Source: Pseudomonadota bacterium (GTDB taxonomy: Bacteria > Pseudomonadota > Gammaproteobacteria > Steroidobacterales > Woeseiaceae). Taken from it: a stretch of DNA of 8,413 nucleotides. The stretch lies in the NCBI GenBank assembly GCA_022567775.1, contig JADFGH010000084.1:1-8413 (forward strand). The letters run 5' to 3'. The notes below the pieces were generated by a model. The model saw only the letters and a program-made list of their open reading frames with translations, was not told the DNA's origin and searched no databases. Shown one piece after another: positions 1-6,586 of this stretch. Position 1 is the first letter of the stretch, and each line of letters begins with the position of its first letter. Made by a program: the position numbers and the translations under genes.

Positions 1-256
1 ATAGGTAACTGCCGCGAGAGTCGGTCGCGAGCGGCGTCATGCCCGCCGCCGCCCTGTTGGCAGGCGCGACACCGCCATTGGTATATGCGTTGACGATGGG
101 AACCCTGGCGCCGGCAGCGAAGTTGATGCCCTCGGTGATCTGCGCGCGCACGGTATAAGTCTGGTAGGCGGACACCGCCAGGGAGGCGAGGATGCCGACG
201 ATTGCGACGACAATCATCAACTCGATGACGGTGAATCCCCGGCGGCGATTTAACAT
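1..256 (-). CDS. Type IV pilin (PilA-like), N-terminal part, cut by window edge
   Basis: This is the N-terminal 85 codons of a type IV pilin subunit, the building block of the retractile surface fibre; the 3' end lies outside the window. Translated from the ATG at 256, it begins [14 protein letters not shown], a classic class III prepilin signal: a short basic leader ending in Gly7, where the prepilin peptidase PilD would cleave, then Phe1 and Glu5 of the mature protein. A hydrophobic helix follows (to about mature residue 24), then [13 protein letters not shown], close to the neighbouring pilin's [19 protein letters not shown] about five bases upstream of the ATG can serve as ribosome binding site. 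Two oddities: mature residue 22 is Ser, where the neighbouring pilin has the usual Pro (SAYQ versus PAYQ), and the cysteine after the helix is absent (GARV versus GACK). It may be a second major pilin or a variant or minor pilin. The family call is secure; the exact role is inference. Confidence 0.92.
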   Translation of the reverse strand, partial: MLNRRRGFTVIELMIVVAIVGILASLAVSAYQTYTVRAQITEGINFAAGARVPIVNAYTNGGVAPANRAAAGMTPLATDSRGSYL

Positions 257-308
257 GACGCTTTCCCGTTGAATCTCGTTATTCTGAACAGAGACTGGAG
301 TGCACCGT

Positions 309-321
309 GTACGCAGCGTAC
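309..321. repeat. 13-bp perfect palindrome upstream of the first pilin
   Basis: GTACGC-A-GCGTAC is a perfect 6-1-6 dyad, 53 to 65 bases upstream of the start codon of the pilin at 1-256. Two smaller perfect palindromes, ACCCGGGT (320-327) and TGCATGCA (339-346), lie beside it. It could be an operator or simply fold as a small hairpin in the leader. No known regulator is recognised from the sequence. Confidence 0.35.
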
Positions 322-365
322 CCGGGTTGATGAAGGAATGCATGCAAGCGCGTCAATCGAAAAAG

Positions 366-381
366 TGTGACCTGCTTCACA
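366..381. promoter_or_regulatory. CRP/Vfr-type binding palindrome upstream of the first pilin
   Basis: TGTGACCTGCTTCACA matches the CRP consensus half-sites TGTGA-N6-TCACA exactly, with A- and T-rich flanks on both sides. It is centred about 118 bases upstream of the start codon of the minus-strand pilin at 1-256. A TTGACG that could act as a -35 box on that strand lies at 356-351, but no good -10 box follows at the right spacing. CRP and its Pseudomonas homologue Vfr are cAMP-dependent activators, and Vfr controls type IV pilus functions. That this site serves the pilin is inference from position; the next gene on the other side is transcribed toward this site, not from it. Confidence 0.5.
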
Positions 382-448
382 GGAAATTTTTTACCGACTG
401 AAAAAGAACTGTAGGCGGTCGCGATTCCCGTCAACGAAACGCCGCTCT

Positions 449-564
449 CGCCCGTCCATGGGGTTGATTCGGGCGTCCTGCCCTCAGCCCTACGGGCTGA
501 CGCCTTTGGCGTCATCCAAAATCGCTCCCGGCGATTTTGTCGCGGCATAAGTACATCCATGTAC
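449..564. repeat. Chain of short inverted repeats (palindromic mosaic element)
   Basis: Successive hairpin-forming dyads occupy this stretch. CGCCCG/CGGGCG (449-454 with 470-475) encloses CCATGG. A 7-bp stem with loop TAC lies at 484-500, a 7-bp stem with loop TTT at 498-514 (sharing TGA with the previous one), a 9-bp stem with loop TCCCG at 517-539, and GTACAT-CC-ATGTAC at 551-564. Together with the terminator that follows there are six dyads in about 140 bases. No credible gene lies in the 372-base gap 257-628. The modular build looks like a dispersed intergenic palindromic element, and I recall similar modules with CATGGATG and GTACATGGATGTAC in other gammaproteobacterial genomes. Copy number cannot be seen from one window. 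Confidence 0.6.
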
Positions 565-592
565 AAAAAAGCCCCGCAAACTGCGGGGCTTT
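565..592 (-). terminator. Rho-independent terminator of pilA
   Basis: Read on the minus strand, GCCCCGC, a five-base loop, then GCGGGGC (stem 571-577 with 583-589) is followed directly by six T residues (complement of 565-570). It lies about 40 bases after the pilA stop at 629. AAAA/TTTT pairs extend the stem, and the plus-strand side also ends in TTTT, so it could act in both directions. It is the expected transcript end for a highly expressed monocistronic pilin gene and would insulate the next pilin downstream. Confidence 0.88.
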
Positions 593-628
593 TGTTGTTC
601 CAAGCAAGGGTAGTATTACCCTCAAATG

Positions 629-1060
629 TTAGCTTCGGCAAGCGGCCGGCAGCCACTTGTTAACGAGTTGCGCGTCGCCAGTACAATCCCAGCCGACAGA
701 ACCGGTGTTATCCACCGGTGTCATGCTCAGCTCGGCACCAAGGATATTGCTGTTAGCCTCGTTGCCATACTCTGCAACGCAGAGACCGCCGGCTTGGACG
801 GTTACGGACACAGTGTACTTGCCCTCGATATCGGCAGCATTGGCCAGTCCGGCTTCGGTGTTGTCAGTCGGGAAACCGCCCGTGTCCTGGTAAAACTCGG
901 TAACGGCAGCCTTGCAGGCGCCGGTCAGGTTCAAACCTTCAGAAACCTGTGCGCGGATGGTGTAATCCTGGTAAGCAGGAATAGCGATCGCAGCCAAGAT
1001 ACCAATAATGGCAACAACGATCATGAGTTCGATCAATGTAAAACCCTGTTGTTTCCTCAT
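629..1060 (-). CDS. pilA: Type IV major pilin PilA (prepilin)
   Basis: Encodes a 143-residue prepilin, the major structural subunit of type IV pili used in twitching, attachment and DNA uptake. It starts [16 protein letters not shown]: a six-residue basic leader, cleavage after Gly6 by prepilin peptidase, then Phe1 (to be N-methylated), Glu5 and an unbroken hydrophobic helix with Pro22 (IPAYQDY). The C-terminal part has four cysteines (GACK, GLCV, WDC, AAC). The last two frame the usual C-terminal disulfide loop just before the end, CRS. An ATG 72 bases further upstream gives a longer frame, but the prepilin leader fixes the start at 1060, where GGAG (1072-1069) stands eight bases ahead. The gene is monocistronic: its own sigma-54 promoter upstream, its own terminator at 565-592. 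It follows pilR on the same strand, as in other gammaproteobacteria where PilS-PilR controls pilA. Length fits the family (about 140 to 160 residues). Confidence 0.96.
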   Translation of the reverse strand: MRKQQGFTLIELMIVVAIIGILAAIAIPAYQDYTIRAQVSEGLNLTGACKAAVTEFYQDTGGFPTDNTEAGLANAADIEGKYTVSVTVQAGGLCVAEYGNEANSNILGAELSMTPVDNTGSVGWDCTGDAQLVNKWLPAACRS

Positions 1061-1105
1061 TTCTCTATCTCCGTGCATATTGAGAGTGTCAGTCATTAGC
1101 AATAC

Positions 1106-1117
1106 GGCGTTTCCGCC
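1106..1117 (-). promoter_or_regulatory. Small GNRA hairpin near the 5' end of pilA mRNA
   Basis: On the minus strand GGCG-GAAA-CGCC forms a 4-bp GC stem closed by a GAAA tetraloop, a very stable RNA motif. It would begin only about five bases after the transcription start predicted from the sigma-54 promoter. A hairpin at the very 5' end can protect an mRNA from decay, which would suit an abundant pilin message. The structure is seen; the function is inference. Confidence 0.35.
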
Positions 1118-1132
1118 TGTAATCCCTAACAA

Positions 1133-1148
1133 AGCAAGGCCCGTGCCA
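1133..1148 (-). promoter_or_regulatory. Sigma-54 (RpoN) promoter of pilA
   Basis: Read on the minus strand, TGGCACGGGCCTTGCT matches the sigma-54 consensus TGGCACG-N4-TTGCW at every fixed position, with GG and GC separated by the required ten bases. It predicts transcription starting near 1121-1124, giving a leader of about 60 bases before the pilA ATG at 1060. Sigma-54 promoters need an AAA+ activator, and PilR is encoded immediately upstream, with GAFTGA and the ATPase motifs intact. Confidence 0.93.
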
Positions 1149-1268
1149 GAATCAACGGAAAATCGGCAGGTTGTTGTTTTTGATAAAATTTCACTGAAAA
1201 TTCAGCCCGCTGACGGGTCCCGGGGCATGCCAATCTGGTGGCGGAACTGGTCAGATAGTGTCCGAAGC

Positions 1269-1283
1269 TGACAAAAATTGTCA
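1269..1283. promoter_or_regulatory. Candidate PilR upstream activator site (palindrome)
   Basis: TGACAA-AAA-TTGTCA is a perfect dyad with 6-bp arms, eight bases beyond the pilR stop codon and about 150 bases upstream of the predicted pilA transcription start, the usual range for enhancer sites of NtrC-family activators. Another TGTC lies at 1259-1262. PilR sites in Pseudomonas aeruginosa are described as repeats containing TGTC, which this dyad contains in both orientations. An A/T-rich stretch between site and promoter (about 1170-1203) could help DNA bending. A short pilR terminator is a less likely reading, because no T-run follows the stem. Position and symmetry are seen; PilR binding is inference. 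Confidence 0.45.
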
Positions 1284-1290
1284 CCCACAC

Positions 1291-2604
1291 TTAATCAATA
1301 CCAAGTTTTTTGATGCGATAGCGGAGCTGGCGAAAGGTCAGGCCGAGAAGTTTCGCGGCAGCCGTCTTGTTGTAACGCGTCTTCTGCAACGCATTGACGA
1401 TTGCCTGTCGCTGCACGTCTTCGATCTGGTCGCCGAGGTCGGTTGCGGGCGCGGCAACGCTGTCGGCCGCAGGTGCGGCTGCGGCCCTGAGGGCGAGGTC
1501 CGACTCGGATATCGTGCCCGAGGCGCACAACGTGACTGCCCGCTCCAGCATGTTCTCGAGTTCCCTGACGTTGCCGGGGAATGGGTATGACCTGAGCGCT
1601 GCCCTGGCACTGGCGTCCAGTGCGTCGCTGGACGAGCCCAGGCGCTCAAGGATATGCCCCGTGAGCATCAGGATATCGTCGGCGCCCCGTTCGCGAAGTG
1701 AGGGCACGTGGAGTTCAATCACGTTGATGCGGTAATAGAGGTCCTCGCGGAAGTCACCACTGGCAACCATCGCGGACAGATTCTTGTGGGTCGCCGAGAG
1801 GATGCGTACGTCGACCGATTGTTCCTGTGATGAGCCAACGGGCCTGATTGCCTGCTCCTGGATCACCCGCAGCAGTTTGACCTGCATTGACAGGGGCAGG
1901 TCGGCGATCTCATCCAGAAAAAGGGTGCCTGAGTCGGCGGCTTGCACGAGTCCGACCTTGTCCCGCACTGCGCCGGTAAACGCGCCCCTCTTATGTCCGA
2001 AAAACTCGCTTTCCATCAGTTCGCCCGGGATCGCGCCGCAGTTCACCGCGATGAACGGGCCGTCTGCCCGCGGCCCGCTAGCGTGGATCAGCCGTGCAAC
2101 CAGTTCCTTGCCGGTGCCCGAATCTCCAGATACGTGTACTGGCGCCTGGCTGCGGGCGACCCTGTCGATCAGGTCGCGCAGCTCCTGCATGGCCGGTGAA
2201 TCACCCAGCAGCTGTGACGTCTCGCCTGCCTGCCGGTCGCGGAGCTTGAGCGCGTTTTCGACCATCTTGCGAAGATTCTGCAGATCCAGCGGCTTGGATA
2301 TGAAGTCGAATGCACCAAGCTTGAGGGCTTGAACGGCAGTTTCAACGTTGCCGTGAGCGGTGATAACGGCGACCGGCACGCCAGTCGCGTTCTTTTGCAT
2401 CCATTCGATCAGTTCCAGACCGTCGCCGTCCGGCAAGCGCATGTCAGTCAGGCAGATATCGAATCGTTTAGCGGACAATAGCGCTTTCGCACTTTTGATA
2501 TCTTCCGCGACCGCGGTCTCTATGTTCATGCGCCCAAGCGTGAGCGACAGCAGTTCGCGGATGTCGGGTTCGTCGTCGATGATCAGTGCAAGGGGCTTGC
2601 TCAT
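1291..2604 (-). CDS. pilR: PilR, sigma-54-dependent response regulator of pilin transcription
   Basis: Encodes a 437-residue NtrC-family activator that, once phosphorylated by PilS, drives pilA transcription with sigma-54 RNA polymerase. Three domains are visible. The receiver (1-120) has acidic Asp10/Asp11, phosphoacceptor Asp54 (LTDMRLPDGDG), Thr82 and Lys104. The AAA+ domain (about 132-370) has Walker A GDSGTGKE (160-167), the sigma-54 contact loop GAFTGA (207-212), Walker B GTLFLDEI (226-233) and FREDLYYRINV (285-295). After an Ala/Pro-rich linker (about 373-388) comes a Fis-type helix-turn-helix at the C-terminus (about 395-433). Every key residue I looked for is present, and length is close to that of known PilR proteins. 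The ATG overlaps the pilS stop by one base (TAATG), so translation is probably coupled. Downstream on the same strand lies pilA with a matching sigma-54 promoter, which supports PilR over other NtrC-like activators. Confidence 0.96.
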   Translation of the reverse strand: MSKPLALIIDDEPDIRELLSLTLGRMNIETAVAEDIKSAKALLSAKRFDICLTDMRLPDGDGLELIEWMQKNATGVPVAVITAHGNVETAVQALKLGAFDFISKPLDLQNLRKMVENALKLRDRQAGETSQLLGDSPAMQELRDLIDRVARSQAPVHVSGDSGTGKELVARLIHASGPRADGPFIAVNCGAIPGELMESEFFGHKRGAFTGAVRDKVGLVQAADSGTLFLDEIADLPLSMQVKLLRVIQEQAIRPVGSSQEQSVDVRILSATHKNLSAMVASGDFREDLYYRINVIELHVPSLRERGADDILMLTGHILERLGSSSDALDASARAALRSYPFPGNVRELENMLERAVTLCASGTISESDLALRAAAAPAADSVAAPATDLGDQIEDVQRQAIVNALQKTRYNKTAAAKLLGLTFRQLRYRIKKLGID

Positions 2605-4274
2605 TAACTACCCACGCCTTCCCAGCGCGCCGGATCGGCAAACACGATTCTGAATATGCTGCCGCCGGTTTCGCGTGGCTGAAAAACGAGAGTAGCGCGA
2701 TTCAACTCGCAGAGTTCCCGCGAAATATACAGTCCCAATCCGGTGCCGCCGCTGCGGTCGGTAAAGAACGGTTCAAATATTTTATCGACGATTTGCGGAT
2801 CAACACCGTGACCGTGGTCAAGGACCTCAAGATACGGCTGGCGTGTGCGTTGCGTCTGGCCGGCGTGCAATTCGACCATGATGCCGCCGGTCGCACTCGC
2901 ATATTTAACCGCGTTATCGCACAGGTTCCACAGGACCTGGCGCAAATGGCTGGGATCCATTCGTATCTCGAGATTCTCGGTCGCATTTGCAACGCTCAAC
3001 TCACCTTCCTGCAGCTCGAGCGTGCGCGTGAACTCCTCGGCGAAGTCCCTGAGCCATGGCGCAAGCTCGAACCGCTCCGGGCGGCTGGACTCGCGGCGCG
3101 ACAGCCGCAGCACGTTGTCGATGATGTGGCTGACACGCTCGGCGTGGGTGCGAATAATCTCGGTCAGGCGCAGGTCCTCGGCCGAAAGGGCGCTCGATTC
3201 GGCGAGCAGTTGCCCGGCATGACTCATCGCGCCAACCGGATTACGGATCTCGTGCGCGATGCTGGCACTCAGGCGACCCAGCGAGGCGAGTTTCGACTGC
3301 TGTACCCGCGCGTCCATCAGGCTCGCGTCTTCCAGGAACACGAGGATCGGCCCGTGGCGCTCGTCACCCTTGCCCAGCGGGGCCAGGTGTACCTGGATAC
3401 GGGCGCTACCGTCGGCGGCGACCATAGAGAATTCGGCATGCCGGGGTGCCGCCTGGCGTTTTCTCCATCCAGCGACATGCTCCGCGAGATCAATCGATGC
3501 ATCGGCCAGCTCAATGCCGCGGCAGTCGGCGGGCGCGCCGAGGAGTTGCGCGGCGGAGCCGTTGATCAGGCGGATCCGGTCGTCAGCATCGACAACGACG
3601 ATGCTCTCTCGCAGGTGCTGCACGATGTATTCGTTCAGCTCCGACAGGTTTGCAAGATCGACGCCGCGTTGCCGCGCCAGCGCCTCGCTGAACTGAATGC
3701 GGCGCGCCAGCGGCCGTGCGGCCAGCGAAATAGCAAAGATTATCGCGCCAAGCACGCCGGCAGCAGAGTAATTACTGGTATCACTGACTCCGGCCATCTG
3801 TGAGAAAAACTGCTCGCCAAGCACAGCCAGTGTCGCGAGCGCGGCAAAAAACGCCGGAACATGCAGCGGCAGCAGCAGGCTGCCGGCACCGACAAATACC
3901 ACCAGCAGTCCTCCGAGTCCGCTGGCGATGCCACCGCTGGCGTGCATCAGGATCACGATTGCCAGGATATCAGCCGCGATCTGCACCAGTATCTGTGGCT
4001 CTGCCGTCACCCAGCGTTGCCGGATGGCAAGTCCTGACACGATTGAAAATACGAGATAGCCGGCGGCTGTGGCGGAGAACAGCGCCGGGTACCGCTCGCC
4101 GAAGAACCGCGGATCGCCGCTGGCGAAAAACAGGCCCAGCAAGAGCACGGCAACGAACAGGCGGAAGAGATTCAGCGTACCCAGCACCCGCCAGGTCAGA
4201 TCTGACTCGTCGATGCTGGGCAGCAGCCGTAACTCGCTACGCAGTGACCTGGAATCTGTGAGTGACTGAACCAT
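2604..4274 (-). CDS. pilS: PilS, membrane sensor histidine kinase
   Basis: Encodes a 556-residue inner-membrane histidine kinase, partner of PilR. The N-terminal part has about six hydrophobic segments (roughly 33-52, 63-84, 95-111, 117-136, 138-157 and 170-187), as in PilS, which senses pilin level in the membrane in Pseudomonas. A PAS-like segment follows (about 213-315), then the dimerisation/phosphoacceptor domain with His341 in the H-box (SIAHEIRNPVG). The ATP-binding domain has an N-box (LWNLCDNAVKYA, Asn450 and Asn454), G1 box (DHGHGV, 486-491), F-box (IFEPFF) and G2 box (GGTGLGL, 509-515). The ATG at 4274 is preceded by GGAG (4282-4279) at four bases. It is first in a pilS-pilR operon, divergent from sucC. 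A long open frame on the opposite strand (2586-3803) has no recognisable motif and is taken as a shadow. Slightly longer than P. aeruginosa PilS as I recall it; nothing is broken. Confidence 0.95.
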   Translation of the reverse strand: MVQSLTDSRSLRSELRLLPSIDESDLTWRVLGTLNLFRLFVAVLLLGLFFASGDPRFFGERYPALFSATAAGYLVFSIVSGLAIRQRWVTAEPQILVQIAADILAIVILMHASGGIASGLGGLLVVFVGAGSLLLPLHVPAFFAALATLAVLGEQFFSQMAGVSDTSNYSAAGVLGAIIFAISLAARPLARRIQFSEALARQRGVDLANLSELNEYIVQHLRESIVVVDADDRIRLINGSAAQLLGAPADCRGIELADASIDLAEHVAGWRKRQAAPRHAEFSMVAADGSARIQVHLAPLGKGDERHGPILVFLEDASLMDARVQQSKLASLGRLSASIAHEIRNPVGAMSHAGQLLAESSALSAEDLRLTEIIRTHAERVSHIIDNVLRLSRRESSRPERFELAPWLRDFAEEFTRTLELQEGELSVANATENLEIRMDPSHLRQVLWNLCDNAVKYASATGGIMVELHAGQTQRTRQPYLEVLDHGHGVDPQIVDKIFEPFFTDRSGGTGLGLYISRELCELNRATLVFQPRETGGSIFRIVFADPARWEGVGS

Positions 4275-4317
4275 TGCTCTCCAAAATGAAGCCGCGGCGC
4301 GTCGCCGGTCAGCGCCG

Positions 4318-4323
4318 ATTGTA
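4318..4323 (-). promoter_or_regulatory. Possible -10 box of the pilS-pilR operon
   Basis: On the minus strand TACAAT matches five of six bases of the sigma-70 -10 consensus, 44 bases upstream of the pilS ATG. No convincing -35 box stands 16 to 18 bases further up (only TTCGGG or similar), so this is a weak candidate in a region that must hold some promoter for pilS. Confidence 0.28.
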
Positions 4324-4351
4324 GTCCATGGGCAACTTCAACCCGAATATT

Positions 4352-4380
4352 TTGCGTATGCCGGTGCTTTGCTCCAAAAT
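4352..4380 (+). promoter_or_regulatory. Possible sigma-70 promoter of sucC-sucD
   Basis: TTGCGT, a 17-base spacer and CAAAAT form a weak sigma-70 arrangement in the 147-base divergent gap, predicting a start near 4387 and a leader of about 35 bases before sucC. Only about seven of the twelve consensus bases match. In E. coli sucCD is transcribed with sucAB; here sucC is the first gene after a divergent gap, so it needs its own promoter. Confidence 0.3.
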
Positions 4381-4421
4381 ACGCCGACTTTTGCCGCGGT
4401 CCCAAGAATAAAAATCCAAGC

Positions 4422-5585
4422 ATGAATCTTCACGAATACCAATCGAAAAAACTGTTTACTGAGTACGGTATTCCGGTTCCCGAGGGCATTCCTGCAGAAA
4501 CCGCCGAAGCCGCTGAGGCCGCGGCAATGGAGCTGGGCGGCGCTCTGTGGGTGGTGAAAGCCCAGGTGCATGCCGGCGGCCGCGGCAAGGCCGGCGGCGT
4601 CAAACTCGCACATTCTCCTGAACAAGTGCAGCAATATGCCAGTGAAATGCTGGGCACGATGCTGGTTACCCACCAGTCCGGGCCTGCAGGTCTGCCGATC
4701 AACATCGTCTACGTTGAGGCAGGTTCAGACATTGAGCGGGAATTATATCTAAGCATGCTGATCGACCGCGAAGTCAGCAAAGTCGCGTTTATCGCGTCGG
4801 CTGCAGGCGGAATGGATATTGAGCAGGTCGCGGCCGAGACGCCCGAGCAGATCTTGACGGTGGCCATTTCACCGGAAAACGGGGTGCAGGACGAGCAGGC
4901 ACAGCAATTGTCAGCCGGCTTGGGGCTGGACCAAAAGCAGAGCAGTCAGTTTGCCGATCTCATGCAGCGATTGTATCGCCTGTTCCTGGAGTGTGACGCA
5001 AGCCTGATCGAGGTAAATCCACTCATCATCGCCGGAAGCGGCGAGTTGCTCGCGCTGGATGCCAAGATCAACATTGACGACAACGCCTTGTTTCGCCAGG
5101 AGCGGCTGGCAGAGCTGCGCGATCCAAGCCAGGAGGATCAGAAGGAGCGGGAAGCAGCGGAGCACGATCTGAACTATGTATCACTGGATGGCGATATCGC
5201 GTGCATGGTCAATGGCGCCGGTCTGGCCATGGCCACGATGGACCTGATCAAGTTACACGGGGGAGAGCCGGCCAACTTTCTGGATGTTGGCGGTGGGGCA
5301 ACCAGTGAAAGGGTCGCTGCCGCATTCAAATTAATTCTCTCCAACCGGAACGTCAGGGCGATCCTGGTCAATATCTTCGGCGGAATTGTACGCTGCGATT
5401 TGATCGCGCAAGGCATCATCAGTGCCGTGAAGGAAGTCGGGGTCCGGGTGCCGGTTGTCGTGCGTCTCGAGGGCACGAACGTGATCAAGGGACGGACGCT
5501 GCTCGCCGAGAGCGGTCTCGATATCATCTCGGCAGACGATCTGACGGATGCAGCGCAAAAAGCAGTCTCCTCTGCTGCGGGCTGA
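4422..5585 (+). CDS. sucC: Succinyl-CoA synthetase (ADP-forming) beta subunit
   Basis: Encodes the 387-residue beta subunit of succinyl-CoA synthetase, which converts succinyl-CoA to succinate with formation of ATP (or GTP) in the TCA cycle. The N-terminal ATP-grasp domain is intact: the start [12 protein letters not shown], the nucleotide-binding [16 protein letters not shown] (46-61), and the metal ligands Asn199 (IEVNPL) and Asp213 (LDAK), at the same numbers as in E. coli. The C-terminal domain has Asn264, the substrate loop GIV (321-323 in [10 protein letters not shown]) and VRLEGTNV. Length is one residue short of E. coli SucC. The ATG at 4422 gives the conserved N-terminus, although no strong Shine-Dalgarno is seen before it (only CCAAG). 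sucD follows 19 bases after the stop, so the two are co-transcribed. No sucAB genes are visible in the window, so this pair stands apart from the rest of the TCA genes here. Confidence 0.98.
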   Translation: MNLHEYQSKKLFTEYGIPVPEGIPAETAEAAEAAAMELGGALWVVKAQVHAGGRGKAGGVKLAHSPEQVQQYASEMLGTMLVTHQSGPAGLPINIVYVEAGSDIERELYLSMLIDREVSKVAFIASAAGGMDIEQVAAETPEQILTVAISPENGVQDEQAQQLSAGLGLDQKQSSQFADLMQRLYRLFLECDASLIEVNPLIIAGSGELLALDAKINIDDNALFRQERLAELRDPSQEDQKEREAAEHDLNYVSLDGDIACMVNGAGLAMATMDLIKLHGGEPANFLDVGGGATSERVAAAFKLILSNRNVRAILVNIFGGIVRCDLIAQGIISAVKEVGVRVPVVVRLEGTNVIKGRTLLAESGLDIISADDLTDAAQKAVSSAAG

Positions 5586-5604
5586 GTCCACCGGAAACCC
5601 ACTC

Positions 5605-6477
5605 ATGAGCGTACTGATTGACAGGCACAGCAAGGTCATTTGCCAGGGAATAACCGGCAATCAGGGTTCATTTCACACTGAGCAATGCATTGAGTACGGC
5701 ACCAGGGTTGTTGCCGGCGTTACCCCGGGGCGCGGCGGCGAAGAACATCTCGGCGTGCCGGTTTACAACACGATGCGCGAAGCAGTCGCCGAATCAGGCG
5801 CAGAAGTGAGCATGATTTACGTGCCGGCACGATTTGCTGCCGGCGCGATCCAGGAAGCGGCCGAGTCAGGCGTCAGTCTCATCGTATGCATAACCGAGGG
5901 CATCCCCGTTTTGGACATGGTCAATGTCAAAGCCGCGCTGGAAATCAACGGCTGCCGCCTGATCGGGCCCAATTGTCCCGGCATCATTACGCCGGATGAA
6001 TGCAAAATCGGCATCATGCCCGGCTTTATTCACCGCAAGGGCCGCATCGGCGTCGTGTCCCGATCGGGCACACTGACTTACGAAGCCGTTTATCAGACCA
6101 CCCAAAACGGACTCGGACAAAGCACTTGCATTGGCATTGGCGGCGATCCTGTACGCGGCATGGATTTCATCGATTGCCTCAGGCTCTTCCAGGAGGATCC
6201 CGGGACGGACGGGATCGTGATGGTCGGCGAGATCGGAGGCACCGATGAGGAAGCCGCTGCCGAGTTCATGCAATCCGAAGTTACGAAGCCGGTCGTCGCC
6301 TACATTGCGGGCGTGACCGCACCGCCAGGCAAGCGCATGGGCCACGCCGGCGCCATCGTCGCCGGCGGCAAGGGTACCGCCGCTGACAAGTTCAAAGCGT
6401 TGGATGCTGCCGGCGCCGCTATCGTCCGCTCACCGGCCGAGCTTGGCAGCAAGATGATGGAACTTCTTACACCATAG
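5605..6477 (+). CDS. sucD: Succinyl-CoA synthetase (ADP-forming) alpha subunit
   Basis: Encodes the 290-residue alpha subunit, which binds CoA and carries the phosphohistidine intermediate. Visible are the CoA-binding Rossmann motif [11 protein letters not shown] (15-25), GVTPGRGG (38-45), GPNCPGI (121-127), the CoA ligase segment with SRSGTLTYE (152-160) and GEIGGTDEE (208-216), and the active-site loop [10 protein letters not shown] with catalytic His247. An ATG at 5548 would add 19 residues overlapping the sucC end. I chose 5605 because [18 protein letters not shown] is the family's usual N-terminus and the result is within one residue of E. coli SucD. A weak GGAA lies eleven bases ahead. 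It forms an operon with sucC. The next gene, nadE, follows after 109 bases on the same strand, with no clear terminator between them, so some read-through is possible. Confidence 0.98.
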   Translation: MSVLIDRHSKVICQGITGNQGSFHTEQCIEYGTRVVAGVTPGRGGEEHLGVPVYNTMREAVAESGAEVSMIYVPARFAAGAIQEAAESGVSLIVCITEGIPVLDMVNVKAALEINGCRLIGPNCPGIITPDECKIGIMPGFIHRKGRIGVVSRSGTLTYEAVYQTTQNGLGQSTCIGIGGDPVRGMDFIDCLRLFQEDPGTDGIVMVGEIGGTDEEAAAEFMQSEVTKPVVAYIAGVTAPPGKRMGHAGAIVAGGKGTAADKFKALDAAGAAIVRSPAELGSKMMELLTP

Positions 6478-6586
6478 CAGCTTGTTGAATAACTCCGTTC
6501 TTAAGCAGACTACGATGACGCGCGCGACTTGCTAACATGGGGATTGCAGGGGCGCCACAGACTGCCAGGAAGATTGCGATACCGCA

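Noticed and set aside
335..359. Sigma-54 promoter for the first pilin around CGCTTGCA on the minus strand
   Set aside because: A TTGCA is present, but no GG stands at the required ten-base spacing upstream.
279..656. Open frame of 125 codons on the minus strand across the gap between the pilins
   Set aside because: It runs through the terminator and the palindromic element, overlaps the pilA 3' end in another frame, and its product has no recognisable motif or domain.
626..1099. Plus-strand frame of 157 codons opposite pilA
   Set aside because: The minus strand encodes an unmistakable prepilin with promoter, ribosome binding site and terminator; the plus frame is a shadow.
1061..1132. Upstream extension of pilA to the ATG at 1132
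   Set aside because: It would put 24 extra residues before the prepilin leader and would start upstream of the predicted transcription start.
2586..3803. Open frame of 405 codons on the plus strand
   Set aside because: It lies wholly opposite pilS, whose motifs are complete. Long antisense frames are common in GC-rich genes, and its translation shows no domain.
5548..5604. Longer sucD start overlapping the end of sucC
   Set aside because: It adds 19 residues not found in the family; the ATG at 5605 gives the conserved N-terminus and length.
6478..6586. Terminator or promoter between sucD and nadE
   Set aside because: I found no stem followed by a T-run and no -35/-10 pair at acceptable spacing; TACGAT and TAACAT occur without a partner.
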